Source: Hyphodiscus hymeniophilus
Taxonomy: Eukaryota > Ascomycota > Leotiomycetes > Helotiales > Hyphodiscaceae
Assembly (NCBI GenBank): GCA_016508695.1
Contig: VNKQ01000005.1
Span: forward strand, 372,001 to 436,000
Direction: 5' to 3'
DNA length: 64,000 nt
Below, piece by piece: positions 25,027-35,939 of this stretch (the first letter of the stretch is position 1; every line of letters starts with the position of its first letter). The position numbers and the translations under genes are program-made. A model generated the notes under the pieces. It made no database searches. It was not told where the DNA came from and saw only the letters and a program-made list of their open reading frames with translations.

Positions 25027-25553
25027 TCAGTGATGACCATTCACAACCCAAGTTATGGTTTGTGATTGCCGTCGGAGTTGTTCAAGTTGGTCGTCTGTTG
25101 GCAGTGGCGCCGAATCAGGCCACCCATAACTCCGCGCGATCTCCCTTTGCAGTCTTCTGCGATGTCCCAACGGAATGTTAAGGCTTTCCAATGTCGATGA
25201 TGGAATGAGACGGAGGGATTCCCAATCGCTGAATCCAGAGTTGCATAACTCCAAAAGGTGCTCTTCAATTCCAAGCCTTTGCAGTAGGAGTTCGAATTCG
25301 GTGGCCATGAGAAGGGAGGTTTCCACAATTCCGGGAATCTCTCCTGAGCAAGAAAAAAATATAAGACAAAACAAGAGGCCGGGTGGGAGTGTGGGAAAGA
25401 ACTCCACCATGGAAATTGATAAGTGTAGATCTTGTGGGTGTCTCGTGGCAATGATAAAGCTGAGGATGCAAGATCACCACGCTGATCTGTGTCGAGGACA
25501 ACGGAGTCATCTCCGTAATGTACTGGTGGCGGTTGAAGCTCAAACATTGCCAT
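25027..25553 (-). CDS. Small SAM-like (sterile alpha motif) protein
   Basis: The core, about 60 residues from MATEFELLLQRLGIEEHL onward, has the SAM-domain pattern: LGIEEHL at the first helix, the FSDWESLRLI turn, and LGHRRRLQREI at the last helix. SAM domains mediate protein-protein contact, often in MAPK or polarity pathways. A two-exon model fits: 25478-25553 and 25027-25343, phase 1, 130 residues, with donor GTGATC and a strong polypyrimidine acceptor TTGCTCAG. The simpler alternative is a single exon starting at 25308 (93 residues). The tail is short and polar. Partner unknown. Confidence 0.55.
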
Positions 25554-27499
25554 TAGATCATGATTCGCGTGCGATGCGGGCCTCTGTTATTCTTAGAGAG
25601 GGGCTTCACCAGCTATCCAGTCAAGTAGTCGTATAACCAGTCTGAACCCTTCGCCAATATGCAGCTCGTAAGGCTCTGTCACCATTCGCTACGCTTGCAC
25701 GATCAATATCCAATGACAGCGCTTTGCAAGACTTTAGGGGTACGCGCGCACGTTGTAATGAGCTAGCTCCATTTTAGCTTTCTTATCATCATGGATGGAC
25801 TTTTGATGTTGGTTGCTGGATGTCTGCTTGCCTTTGCTGGATCCTGATCGATTCCCGGCTGCGATACATGGTGGCTATTTCGCCAATAACGGACCTCCTT
25901 CAACAGCGAGGAGTATCCAGAAGCTCTGGCAACTCACCAAAATCTTCCAGCGCATCCTGGTCATCGCTCAGCGAGACAGGGAGAAGATTGCAACAAATGG
26001 ATGGGATTCAAAGGGTGTTACAATTGGGCGGCATTTGTTGAACGATAAACAGTGGTGAATTTGCCAAAAGCCGAACGGAATCTCCATGGAAAAGAAAACC
26101 TCGCAGAGACTATTATCAACTCAAAACCGACGTCTCTCGAACCGCAGTGCTAAACGCTGAATTACTGACACTTGGCTCGTAATAGGAGCCCACCAATAAT
26201 TAGTGGCTCCAAGGCTCCTCTAGTGCCATTTGGATTGATATCGAAATTTTATAAGTCTGGCTATCCCGGGGTCATCTACGCACGTCACAAGAAAGGGTAC
26301 TTTGATGCCATATCAAAACTCGGGGCCACCTTGTCAGTCCCATCACGTAGACGAAGTTCAAATGCACAATGTGAGTCTTCTTCCCTCATTCAAATGAGAA
26401 CTTGCCGATGCGTTGTTTATTGCATTGAATTGTGATCAAAAGTTACTTCCCTGATTTTCCAAATCTGCCACATTACGCCTTGAAGCTCCACTCGTTCCAA
26501 TAGGGTATGTAGTTTCTATGTAGCCCTATTCGCAAATCAACCTCTCTAATCCCAGTTTCCTTCCCCGTAGAGTGGCTCATCTCTCGAGGGTTCATAATTT
26601 GCTGCATCTGATCATGAACTGAGGTTACTTCCTGACGCCCATTGTGCGACGAGTTCTATGAGGGGAAGCTTTTTCGAGCTACTGTAACGTTGCTGTCAGG
26701 GAAAAGAATGAAAGACAAAGAAAGGCAAAATATAGTGACAATAAGGCACGTGAGTGCTAAATCTTCCCAAATTCCTGTGTCAAGGGGAGAACAACGGATT
26801 CTAAACCCAATGTGAATGTAATCGTACGCATACTGAAGTAGTCTTCTTGGGCAGAAGTCAGATGTGTGATTGATGGAAAATATGTGCTCAAGAAGCCGCC
26901 AAAAGAATACTATGTGATTTTCCTGCGGTGTTCCACATCAATACGGGACACACCAGACTTTCCAATTAAATAAAAACATCTGAATATCAATTGAATTTTG
27001 TGCTAAGTCACTCGAGAAAAGCAAAATTTGAATCGATTTCACATTTTCTCTTCTTGAGATGCGAGTGACCATTGTAGGCAGTGATCGACCTTTGACGAAT
27101 TGGAATACTCGTGATACTTCAAGACTTGCGACGAGGTAGGTTGTCAAAGGAGAATCTCAAGCTTTTCTCACAAGGGGGATCGCAGACCATACAAAAGCCT
27201 AAGCTTTGCGTAACATATCTGTACCTTGACGTCAAAGATGTCTGCAAAAGGTGCTCGGTAGTCGGAATGAGTCCATTTAGCGGAAGTTGTTACGTAAAAG
27301 TCAACATAAATGCAAGTTAAAGACAATCCTAGAGACCTTCTCTCCTTTAGGGAACACCACAAATATCACATACTACTGACTTGCGTCGAGCCTCCAAACT
27401 GAGTAAGGCTACGCGGTAGCATGGATATAGTTCAACGAAGTCTATTTATTTTGTACAGAGAGAACATCCGCCGTGTGCTCAAATGCTAAGACTACACCC
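25554..27499. other. Intergenic, no gene seen
   Basis: Nearly 2 kb without a convincing frame. Small open frames at 25813-26058 and 26172-26435 lack family resemblance and splice support. No repeats of note were found by eye. Confidence 0.5.
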
Positions 27500-28334
27500 T
27501 CATTTACCCTTCTTCACCCATCCTTCCACAGAGTCTCTCCCAGCACTGACTTTATCATCCACGATATTTACCGCTTGTTGAGTATGAATTCTCGCCATGT
27601 ACCAAGCCTTCTCAATTCCTTCCCTGGTTCTGATATGCCCATCCGCAATTGCTGGGAATCTCTGCTCATACTTCCACAGCAAGTCTGCAACATTCCTCAT
27701 TGTGAGCGGCAAGACTACCCATCCAGCTCCTATGCCGACCGCCAAGGGAATTGTTGCTCTGAGAAGAATATTTCGGTTTCGGGAAACAATGCTTCCCGTC
27801 ATTGCCGCAACAAGGACGTAGAGAGAGCCTGGCATAAGTTTCTCCCCTGATTGAGGCGGTGGTGCTAACGAGGCGACTGTACTGGTGAAGCTTTCTTCGA
27901 GGTGGAGCGCCGAATCCATAAACTCATTCACTTTGTTCTCTGCGGAAGCAACGCGTGCATGCAGGAACAGGCGGGTCTTTCTAACTTGTGCAGCTAGACG
28001 GTCTGTAGGTGTCGGAGAGGAAGCCTTCTTGAGCGTGTCTGCGGAATTGGGGGAAGGAAGGGTCTTTGCTGGAGGTACAGGCGTGTTTTCGTAGACATCG
28101 TAGATGGGTTTCCTTGACTGTAATCCCGATTAGAAACCATTCTGTGGGGGCTCAAACCAAGTCATACCTCAGATCCCTCGGGCGCCTCTGCATGAAGCAC
28201 AGTCTTGGGCAGGAGAGCTATCCCGGCAATGATGGCACCGGTTGCGACGGGCGCAATGCCCTGAAAACTGTCAATGACCACTCAATTGAGCATTGCGAGC
28301 GTCTTACCTGCCGCAGGAATACCCTAGAAGCCAT
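27500..28334 (-). CDS. MICOS complex subunit of the MIC26/MIC27 (apolipoprotein O-like) family
   Basis: MICOS shapes cristae junctions in the mitochondrial inner membrane; MIC26/27 subunits bind cardiolipin. Three exons in phase 0 (28308-28334, 28168-28260, 27500-28117) give 245 residues. The N-terminus MASRVFLRQ plus a hydrophobic stretch (VATGAIIAGIALLP) and HAEAPEGS matches the family leader. It is followed by SRKPIYDVYEN, the conserved family entry. The central hydrophobic pair (near LLRATIPLAVGIGAGWVV and LPLTMRNVADLLW) forms the membrane hairpin. The helical C-terminus ends VEGWVKKGK. Introns are 47 and 50 nt. The gene starts 186 bp from OCT1, which is transcribed the other way and also encodes a mitochondrial protein. 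MIC26 versus MIC27 cannot be separated by eye. Confidence 0.87.
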
Positions 28335-28520
28335 TATCAATTGATGTTAATGTGCGAGATCAATTGGGAAGTGTCGTTGGCGCCCGAGGTTGAGAAGCTT
28401 TCATTTGACCGGACTGGTGGACAACACAGATCGCTTATGTAAGCAAATGGAGTATCGACTTCCAACACTACACGCGGCCAAATGTCAACATCCTCTGTAC
28501 GTAACTGAAAAGGGCAGCGA
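28335..28520. promoter_or_regulatory. Compact bidirectional promoter, MIC26/27 and OCT1
   Basis: Only 186 bp separate the two divergent start codons, so both promoters must overlap. Both products act in mitochondria, which makes co-regulation likely (inference). No specific binding site was identified. Confidence 0.6.
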
Positions 28521-30902
28521 ATGGTGGAAGTTATGCTTAAGAGCGGAATTAGGGGCCCATGGATATGCTCGAAATGCATGCTTGGGCAAACCCAAGCTCG
28601 CCGGTCCCTTGCGGCTGCGGCTTCCCCCTACTACAAAACTCGTTCGATACCCATCGACAATGCCGCTCCAGGAGCTCAGCACGATGATAGAACACTACGG
28701 CAGATATTCGACTCGCAGAACTTCTGGAAAGACTTCTCGCGATCCTCAAAATATGGATACAGCAGTCGAAGCAGCGGCCTGTTCCAGAATCGATACCTTA
28801 CAGACTCGAAGGGCTTCGAGCTCTTCGCAAATACCAGTCTGCGGAAGGCGAAGAGGATAGTGCAGAAAGTTTTGAGGGCATCATCTGTCAAGGAATATGA
28901 AAGTATCGCTCGAGATCTGGATAGGCTCAGCGACCTACTATGTCGCGTCATTGACCTGACGGACTTTGTTCGAGCTACGCATCCGGATCCCAATATACAA
29001 CATGCTGCGACAAAAGCGTACTCGATGATGTTTGAGTACATGAATGTTTTGAACACAACTAAGGGGCTGAACAGACAATTAGATGTGGCTTTAGAAACTC
29101 CGGAAGTGGTTGCTTCTTGGACTGAAGAGGAAGTTGTTGTAGCAAATATCTTGAAAAAGGATTTTGCCAAGTCAGCCATTGATCTACCAAGGGCACAGCG
29201 GGAACGTTTTGTCACACTGTCACAAGAAATCAGTGAGATTGGGCCGGACTTTCTGGATGATATGGCGCCCAAGAAGCAGGTTCTGACCTTCCAAAGCAGT
29301 CAACTGAATGGAATGGATCCTATGCTTGCAAGGCAATACACGCAATGGGGGAAAGCCACCATACCAACGGTGGGATTTCCTGCTGCTGCCACCGTGCGTC
29401 ATGTACAAGATGAAGAGGTCAGGCGGCAGATGTTTGTAGCGTCCCGGACATCATCTTCGAAGACGTTGGAACAACTTGAGACTCTGCTCCGGAAAAGGGC
29501 AGAACTGGCAAAACTTTCTAACTTCGACAGCTACTCACAACTTACCCTTCAGGATAAGATGGCAAAGTCGCCAGAATCGGTCGATCAGTTTCTGCTGGCG
29601 TTGTCCAAGGACAACAAGCCTACAGTCAAAATGGAAATGGCTGAGCTTCTGAGAGCAAAGATGAACAACCCGAAATCGGCGACTCCAATTCTCCAGCCTT
29701 GGGACAAAGAATTTTATACGATGCAGATCTTGACTTCCTTGCGATCGAAGTCCCGTAATCCAGACTTCCTGTCCGCGTACTTCTCTCTCGGGACTGTGAT
29801 GCAAGGCTTGTCGAGGCTGTTCACACGCCTTTACGGCATCCGATTTGTACCTCATGAGACGGCACTAGGAGAAACTTGGAGTCCCGATGTCCGCAGACTG
29901 GATGTTATATCTGAGAGTGATGGGCATGTCGCAGTACTTTACTGTGATCTTTTCTCTCGACCTGGGAAGAGCCCCAATCCAGCACATTTCACACTCCGCT
30001 GTTCGCGTGAAATCACGAATGAAGAACTTGAAGAAGCAGCATCCTCCTCAGATCCCCTGTTTGCGACGCCCGAGGAGGCCGCCAATGATGGCATGGCAAT
30101 CTCAAAAACTTCCGGTACCATTAAGCAATTGCCTACTATTGCTCTGATCTGTGATTTCCATACTGATACCTTTCACTCAAATCAGCCATCCCTCTTAAGT
30201 TTCTCGGAATTTACCACCTTATTCCACGAAATGGGCCATGCGATCCATTCCATACTCGGCCGAACCTCTCTCCAGAATGTATCTGGGACTCGTTGCGCTA
30301 CGGATTTTGCAGAATTGCCCTCTGTGCTGATGGAGCACTTCGCAGCTGATCCATCTGTTCTATCGCTATTTGCAAGGCATTACGAAACAGATCAACCTCT
30401 TCCGTACGAAATGGTTGCCGAGAAACTAGCTCTGGACAAGAAATTCGAAGGCTCTGACACGGAGAATCAAATCTTGCTTTCGATGCTAGACCAGGCCTAC
30501 CATTCCGACCTGCCACTGACGCCATTCTTTCAAACAAGCCAGATCTATCATGAACTCCAACGTACTCACCGCGTGATGCCCGCCGACCCGCCAGAGACCA
30601 GCTGGCAAGGCTTCTTTGGCCATTTGTTTGGGTATGGGAGTCTGTATTACAGCTATCTCTTTGATCGTGTGCTGGCGAAGAGGATTTGGCAGGTAGTGTT
30701 CAGCGCAGGACATGGTGGAGCTAGCGTCGATAGAGACAATGGCGAGAAGATGAAAGAGCGTCTTCTGAAATGGGGAGGTGGTAGAGATCCGTGGAAGTGT
30801 GTAGCAGACGTGCTGGATGACGGGAGGGTGGAAAATGGAGGAGAGGAAGCTATGGGCGTCGTGGGGAGTTGGGGCGTCAAAGAAAAGAATGAAGCGAAAT
30901 GA
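28521..30902 (+). CDS. OCT1: Mitochondrial intermediate peptidase Oct1 (M3 metallopeptidase)
   Basis: Oct1 removes an octapeptide from many imported precursors after MPP cleavage, in the mitochondrial matrix. This is a single intronless exon of 793 residues, the usual fungal length. The N-terminus is basic with a CSKC-like pair and Arg residues, consistent with a presequence (about residues 1-40). The zinc-binding HEXXH is HEMGH at residues 569-573, with the third ligand in the following GTRCATDFAELPS block and MEHF after it. The PPETSWQGFFGHLFGYG stretch is the C-terminal signature of the family. The start at 28521 (ATGGTGGAAG) is the first in-frame ATG; a second Met lies five codons in. It is divergent from MIC26/27. 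Confidence 0.96.
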   Translation: MVEVMLKSGIRGPWICSKCMLGQTQARRSLAAAASPYYKTRSIPIDNAAPGAQHDDRTLRQIFDSQNFWKDFSRSSKYGYSSRSSGLFQNRYLTDSKGFELFANTSLRKAKRIVQKVLRASSVKEYESIARDLDRLSDLLCRVIDLTDFVRATHPDPNIQHAATKAYSMMFEYMNVLNTTKGLNRQLDVALETPEVVASWTEEEVVVANILKKDFAKSAIDLPRAQRERFVTLSQEISEIGPDFLDDMAPKKQVLTFQSSQLNGMDPMLARQYTQWGKATIPTVGFPAAATVRHVQDEEVRRQMFVASRTSSSKTLEQLETLLRKRAELAKLSNFDSYSQLTLQDKMAKSPESVDQFLLALSKDNKPTVKMEMAELLRAKMNNPKSATPILQPWDKEFYTMQILTSLRSKSRNPDFLSAYFSLGTVMQGLSRLFTRLYGIRFVPHETALGETWSPDVRRLDVISESDGHVAVLYCDLFSRPGKSPNPAHFTLRCSREITNEELEEAASSSDPLFATPEEAANDGMAISKTSGTIKQLPTIALICDFHTDTFHSNQPSLLSFSEFTTLFHEMGHAIHSILGRTSLQNVSGTRCATDFAELPSVLMEHFAADPSVLSLFARHYETDQPLPYEMVAEKLALDKKFEGSDTENQILLSMLDQAYHSDLPLTPFFQTSQIYHELQRTHRVMPADPPETSWQGFFGHLFGYGSLYYSYLFDRVLAKRIWQVVFSAGHGGASVDRDNGEKMKERLLKWGGGRDPWKCVADVLDDGRVENGGEEAMGVVGSWGVKEKNEAK

Positions 30903-32027
30903 AAGGTCTGTTTGATGTACCCCGTCTGCTATCATCATCACACAGCAATTCTCGACGGTTGGTGCTGTATTCTGGCAGGGCTGTCCAGACTCTCATTTGC
31001 ACGACCTTCGCCCCCCAATGCCTGGAAGTCTCCTCCAGCCTCGCTGTATTGACGGTCTTTGCCCAAAATCCGAATTCCAATATCCAGCCCTGTGTAGGGG
31101 AGTGGCACCCAAGGAGCTGCGAATTGGTAAGCTCTCCTATCTTGAGAAGCTCTCCACCAGCGTTGTATGAAACAGTACTCAGTACTGCCTCCGTTACATT
31201 CCAGGATCCTAAATAGCTCAAAAACTTTGTCTACAATTGACTCCGATCTTTACATCGTTGCTAGAAGACCAGGTGGTAAAGTATTATGTCTACCGATGCC
31301 ATGCCCATGAGCCATTCCCATGAGCCATTCCCATGAGACAAATCCCGCCAATAGCTCTTCGTCCACATTTCGGGTTACAGTAAGGTGCTAGGGCAAATTG
31401 AACGTGAGGTTGAGTAAGAGAGAGCAAACACACGGTACTTGTATTGGATACAGCACTGTAGACCATATTGAAATCCGCAGCTGATGGATAGCTGGGAAGT
31501 GAGCACAACATTCATTCACTGAAGCTGTCGCCATTTTTGTGACCTTCCAGGTCAATACATTGCGAAGTACGTCCAAGACATGTCATCAGAAGAGAATGCC
31601 GTGGAATATTTCCTCGACTTGGAAGATAGCTTCGTCGCAGACGATCGTCCAGCATAAGATCGTCTTGGTCTCTCCAAACCAGATCCGATGCCTTCTACGA
31701 CATAATTCGAATCAGGCTCCGTTGCTGTTGAGCGGTAAGTAGCAGGGAAGGGCCATAGACCAACAGAGACGGGGTCCGGTCTTTGTGATGGACCCAACGG
31801 TTCTGGTATTGAAGGGTTGCCGGCAAATGGCCTTCTCGGCCTCTCTAGGCCCGTTTTGATTCCTTCTTGTGACAATTCAGCTAGTCTAGCTAGCTCTTCC
31901 TCGGTCTCTAAGCCATAGATCAGCACGGCTCTGAAGTTCTAAACGAATCACAGATCGTTACCTCGAATCTTTCTTGTCGTCTCTGCGTAACCTCTGATTT
32001 CACCCTGACTCAAAGGTCGCAGAACTA
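30903..32027. other. Intergenic plus possible decayed 3' part of the HeLo-like gene
   Basis: The left half is OCT1 3' sequence. A 13-bp unit (CCCATGAGCCATT) is repeated 2.6 times at 31304-31337. On the minus strand 31552-31926 is open and encodes two near-copies of GLERPRR followed by A/SYAG. It may be the end of the gene at 32028-33839, but no clean splice connects them. Confidence 0.4.
31304..31337 (+). repeat. 13-bp tandem repeat, 2.6 copies
   Basis: The unit CCCATGAGCCATT occurs at 31304-31316 and 31317-31329, followed by the first 8 bases of a third copy. It is a short minisatellite in non-coding DNA. Confidence 0.9.
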
Positions 32028-33839
32028 TCACGAAATCTTCCTGCTCCTGTAAAATCTTTCAATGTTTACCAGGGCCTCCGGTATGACGAGCTGTTTACTT
32101 ATCTTTGTCCATCGTGCTCCATGTGGAGTGCCTTGAGATTTTTGTCTCTCTTTCGAAGCTGTGACACCTTCCGGTCTGAAATACGGATCTTCTGGATAGA
32201 CAATCGGTAGGCGAAGTATTGGTCTTTTTTGGAGTGAAGCTTTAAGCCGCGGTGCAGGCAGTGATATGCCTATGACCTCTGGCTTTATGACAAACCTCAC
32301 AATCCTCTTCTCGACTGGTAAGGAAAAGACATGCTGTTTGATCGGAATGTGTGGACGACTCGTCTGTTCTAGCAATGTCGCATGGACATTTGCCGGAGTA
32401 AGGACATGCGACAAGGCTGGAGCCCTTTTGCTCTCCGCGGAAGCCACTGAAAAATGTTGAGTTTCGTTCGGGTTGGGTCCATCACCAGTCTTAGCAGGTT
32501 CTACTGAGGGAGTTGGGATTGGTGTTAGGAGAGCACTAGAGTCATCAGAAAGTACGGTGAGATCAGACTCGTTGTCCGACTTGTTCTGCAAGTCTTCTTC
32601 CATAGTCCAAGTAGGGGCAGTAGCAGTCTTGCGTGATATTTCATCCTGCAGACGGGTTGATGGATGATCAAGATGTCCATCCGAGGGGTTGGAAGTCGGG
32701 GAGGGCTCGAAACCTGGGGCTGAAAGTTTTGAATCTTTTGGAACCACCAATGCCTCCCCCAATGCTTCGGTTGAAGAGACGTCATTTCGTGGCATATTTG
32801 AAGGGCCTAGTTCTGAGGAAGTGATTCTGTTTCCATAGAACCACGCATCGGATAGGCTCTGTCTTGGCGTGCTCACGGATGTGTGCGTTAGGGTTCCTAC
32901 GCTGGAAATTAATTTATCCTCTGTCTGTACGATCTTATCCTCCATATCCTTTCTCGGATTGGGAGGCTCTCCCATGGGAGCGAATTCTGATTCAGTAGTG
33001 GTTAGAGGTGGATCCACCATGGCGAGATCTTCCAATGAATTAATCGTCTCCATATACATGTGTCGCGCCCACCAGGGAGTATCCTCTGACCGATTCGACT
33101 TCAGGAGGCGCTCCTGGTCCAAGATTCCGCTCTCATCCAACTTGAGCATGTAGGCCTGCAGTACAGCCTTGTGTCTGTCTAAGCTCTGACTTCGAAATCC
33201 TTTCTTGATAAGCTCTCTTCGAAAGTCTTGCCAAACTTCCTTGTCGTCTCCATTGTAGGTTGACAATGAAAGCAATGACAGGGTTGATCCATTACGCTCT
33301 GCTGCTCTTGCCTGGGATGCCAGCTTGTAGATTTCTTTTCGCATCTTCTCGAACTGCCCGACCATCTTTTCAAAGCCGTCATCGATTTTTGATTCCACTC
33401 GATCCGCTGCCTTGATCTGCATCGTATCGAGGAGGACTGATATCGTCGATGTGTATGCGATAAGCTTTCCCCTGATGACACCCAACTCGTCCGTTTTCGA
33501 CCCGAAGCGTATCTTCTGCCATAACTTCTTCCCCGCTCCAGCCTCGTTATCAGCCTTTAATCCCTCATACTTCGCCAACAAGGCAAGGGTGTGACTGAGG
33601 ACGATCTTGCATCCGTCCGTTGTCGCGACAAGCTCCTTTGTAGAGATAGGGTCTTGCTTGAAGACTTTCGACTCAGGTCTTTGGGCTTCGGATCTTAAAG
33701 TTCTGAGAACGCTGTGCAAGGCGCGGACTTCGCAGGCTATTTCGTTATATTCCTCGCCAGCCTTCTGGCAATTGCGGAAAGTCTGATGAGCGAGCTGAAC
33801 TAGAAGGACGAAATCACCTACGGAGAAGCCGAAGGACAT
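32028..33839 (-). CDS. HeLo-like N-terminal domain protein, probable broken 3' end
   Basis: The protein begins MSFGFSVGDFVLLVQLA, the entry of the N-terminal domain that precedes NACHT or ankyrin parts in many fungal STAND-like proteins (HeLo/SesA-like helical bundle). Here no NTPase follows. The 603-residue product continues with a coiled region (FEKMVGQFEKMRKEIYKL), then a long low-complexity Ser/Pro region, and a C-terminal block ARWTKISKQLVIPEAL. The frame stops at 32028. An overlapping frame directly downstream continues the expected family sequence (EQEDFVIVLRPLSQGEI), so a one-base frameshift around 32041-32056 is likely. The role is unknown; relatives act in heterokaryon or immune-like signalling, but that is not shown here. 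Start at 33839 is chosen because the domain begins there. Confidence 0.6.
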   Translation of the reverse strand: MSFGFSVGDFVLLVQLAHQTFRNCQKAGEEYNEIACEVRALHSVLRTLRSEAQRPESKVFKQDPISTKELVATTDGCKIVLSHTLALLAKYEGLKADNEAGAGKKLWQKIRFGSKTDELGVIRGKLIAYTSTISVLLDTMQIKAADRVESKIDDGFEKMVGQFEKMRKEIYKLASQARAAERNGSTLSLLSLSTYNGDDKEVWQDFRRELIKKGFRSQSLDRHKAVLQAYMLKLDESGILDQERLLKSNRSEDTPWWARHMYMETINSLEDLAMVDPPLTTTESEFAPMGEPPNPRKDMEDKIVQTEDKLISSVGTLTHTSVSTPRQSLSDAWFYGNRITSSELGPSNMPRNDVSSTEALGEALVVPKDSKLSAPGFEPSPTSNPSDGHLDHPSTRLQDEISRKTATAPTWTMEEDLQNKSDNESDLTVLSDDSSALLTPIPTPSVEPAKTGDGPNPNETQHFSVASAESKRAPALSHVLTPANVHATLLEQTSRPHIPIKQHVFSLPVEKRIVRFVIKPEVIGISLPAPRLKASLQKRPILRLPIVYPEDPYFRPEGVTASKERQKSQGTPHGARWTKISKQLVIPEALVNIERFYRSRKIS

Positions 33840-35367
33840 ATTGAAGACTGTAGATGAAAAACGTAGAAGACAGCGAGATGAGCACTGAGATTGAGGGTGG
33901 CTTGCCAGCGGCTCAGCCTCGTTACGCTGTCTGCCTCGGAGCCACCACGTCCGCACCTACCGTTATACTTGACTCAAATAGTACCAAGCTCCAGATCAAA
34001 CTACTCGATTGTAAAATGAAGCTCTTTGGGAGACCGAGAGTGGTCCTTGGCGGAGCCAGGCAGGTAAGATTTTGGTGTCAAAAACAGAGTCGAATTTGGA
34101 CGCATGAAAGTCACGTGGGTGGCGGGTGTCAAAAACGACTCCAAAGTCGTATTTAGGTGTCAAAGTCGGTGTTGCTCAGAAGTTTAGTGCGACTCGCAGT
34201 TCTACAGAGAAGAGTTTTCGAGTACTTGAATATTTGACAGCAGGTTTAATTCAATAAATAAATCGTTAGGGACGCAGGCTTGTATGGGCCATGAGGAGCG
34301 GTTGAGGGAGGGATGACAAGTCCAAAGTGATCGCATTCTTCATGTAATCTGTATTTTTTGACCCTTACAGTAACTGAGATGTTCTCAGGGAGCACCTTTA
34401 CTTCAAGGTATACCCATCATCGCCTACCCAAAGCGGCATGGCCATGGATGCTCTCTTCCTTCTACAACGTGGATCAAATACAACAGGTTTCGGCGAGTCT
34501 AGTGACTACTGTAAGCTATCATTGTAGTGCGAGATGCTATAGAATCTTCTAAGACCCTGGTACACAAATATTAAACACGGGCGTGAGTAAAGGGGAGGTG
34601 AAAAAGTTAGAAGTCACGGATTCTAGAAATGTGGTTTTGAAGAACCGCCTATATACGTGAAAATGATATGATGACGATCGCATAGCTTGAAATGGATTTG
34701 CTCTTCACTATCTCATTATGGTTGTCACGCTTTCCATGGGCAATTATTTGGCGCAAAAAAAGCACTTTTATTATTGTAAGGACAGACCATCCTCTCTGCT
34801 TATCAGAAAGGCTCAAGGGATAACAACGCAGAACTAAGCACACTTTTACGAGAGAACGAAAATATAATAGTGAAATTTCAGGCCACACAGAACTTTTATG
34901 GAGCTGCTCTAGGCATCCCAAGACCAGCCCCGAGTTCTGTGCAGCAACGTTGACATGATGTATCGTTGAGTCGAAATTGGACATCATGGTGGGCGGCGCG
35001 GACCGCATTGGTCAAGAGACATGGACATTATGAATAACCGCTAACGTATGAGGGCGCTGATTTGCAGCTTTCGCTCATATAAGAGGAGATCGGTGTGAAG
35101 TAGTGGAATGGTGGTCAATGTCGAAATCGGAAGGGTGAATTTCGTGACGGTCTGGTATGGGAATTGTGTCCCGCTTCTGGTACAGGATGTTCCGTGGGTG
35201 TTTTCAATTTGAATATGCTCGCTGAGAGAAGCCTGGATACTGTTTAGTGCCCTTTTCGAGATTTGGGCTGCGAGAGATGGTACCCTCAATGTGCTTCTTC
35301 TGGCAGTTCCTGCTCTGCCTGGTCCCTTTTATCAGACTCACTTCCCGGACCAGGCGCTCCTTTACTT
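33840..35367. other. Intergenic with short GTGTCAAA repeats
   Basis: GGTGTCAAAAAC occurs at 34074-34085 and 34125-34136, and GGTGTCAAAG near 34156. The rest is AT-rich with no credible gene; an open minus-strand frame at 34649-35008 has no family resemblance. 35041-35289 on the minus strand is probably 3' flank of the next gene. Confidence 0.45.
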
Positions 35368-35939
35368 TCAGTGCCGAAGCAAGACATCTTTTTCATCAAT
35401 TTCATAGACGAGGTGACTGGTTCGCTTGCTACACCGTCTCAGGAGCCAATGTACGGCTGTGCTGAAGACCATAGAAAAGCACAGCACCCACGGAATGAGT
35501 TCCAGCATGATAACATTGGCACTTATTCTCAGTTCAAGTCCAAAAGTGGCGGCGGTTACAACGGTGAATATAAAGATAGGGGCCTGGGCTCTATCTTGTT
35601 CCTGGTGTCGATAGCAGAATGAAGAGACCGAGCAGCCTAGGACTATACAGAATACCAGCATCAGCACTGGCGATGGATCGAGAATGAAACTGCAGTATCC
35701 AGGATCAAAGGCCTGGATCTGAAGGTAGGGACCCTCGTGGATGTTGATCTGCTATTTCCTATCAGAGATGTTGGATCGAACCAGAGAGAGATACGAACTT
35801 GCAGTTCATGATGAAGCGTATAAGCGCTCAATATGACGGAAGACAAAAGCGCAAAAAGGAGTTCCCAGCAGGTTATAAGGGTTTGTGCTGTGCAGTGTTT
35901 GCAGAGAGTTTCGACGATAGGTTCGGAACTTGATTCCAT
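35368..35939 (-). CDS. Small unknown multi-pass membrane protein
   Basis: Exons 35799-35939 and 35368-35748 join in phase 0 across a 50-nt intron (GTTCGT donor), giving 173 residues. Four hydrophobic segments are visible: TLITCWELLFALLSSVILSA (about 20-40), VLMLVFCIVLGCSVSSF (about 73-90), APIFIFTVVTAATFGLELRI (about 102-121) and MLELIPWVLCFSMVFSTAVH (about 127-147). The loop after the first segment contains AFDPGYCSFI. The C-tail is charged. The family was not recognised; such four-helix proteins are common in ascomycetes and mostly uncharacterised. It diverges from another membrane protein at 37014. Confidence 0.62.

Noticed and set aside
31552..31926. Separate gene with GLERPRR repeats
   Set aside because: No start context and no recognised fold; more likely the detached 3' part of the HeLo-like gene.
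34074..34166. GTGTCAAA direct repeats as a possible regulatory array
   Set aside because: Three imperfect copies with uneven spacing in AT-rich DNA; too weak to claim a function.
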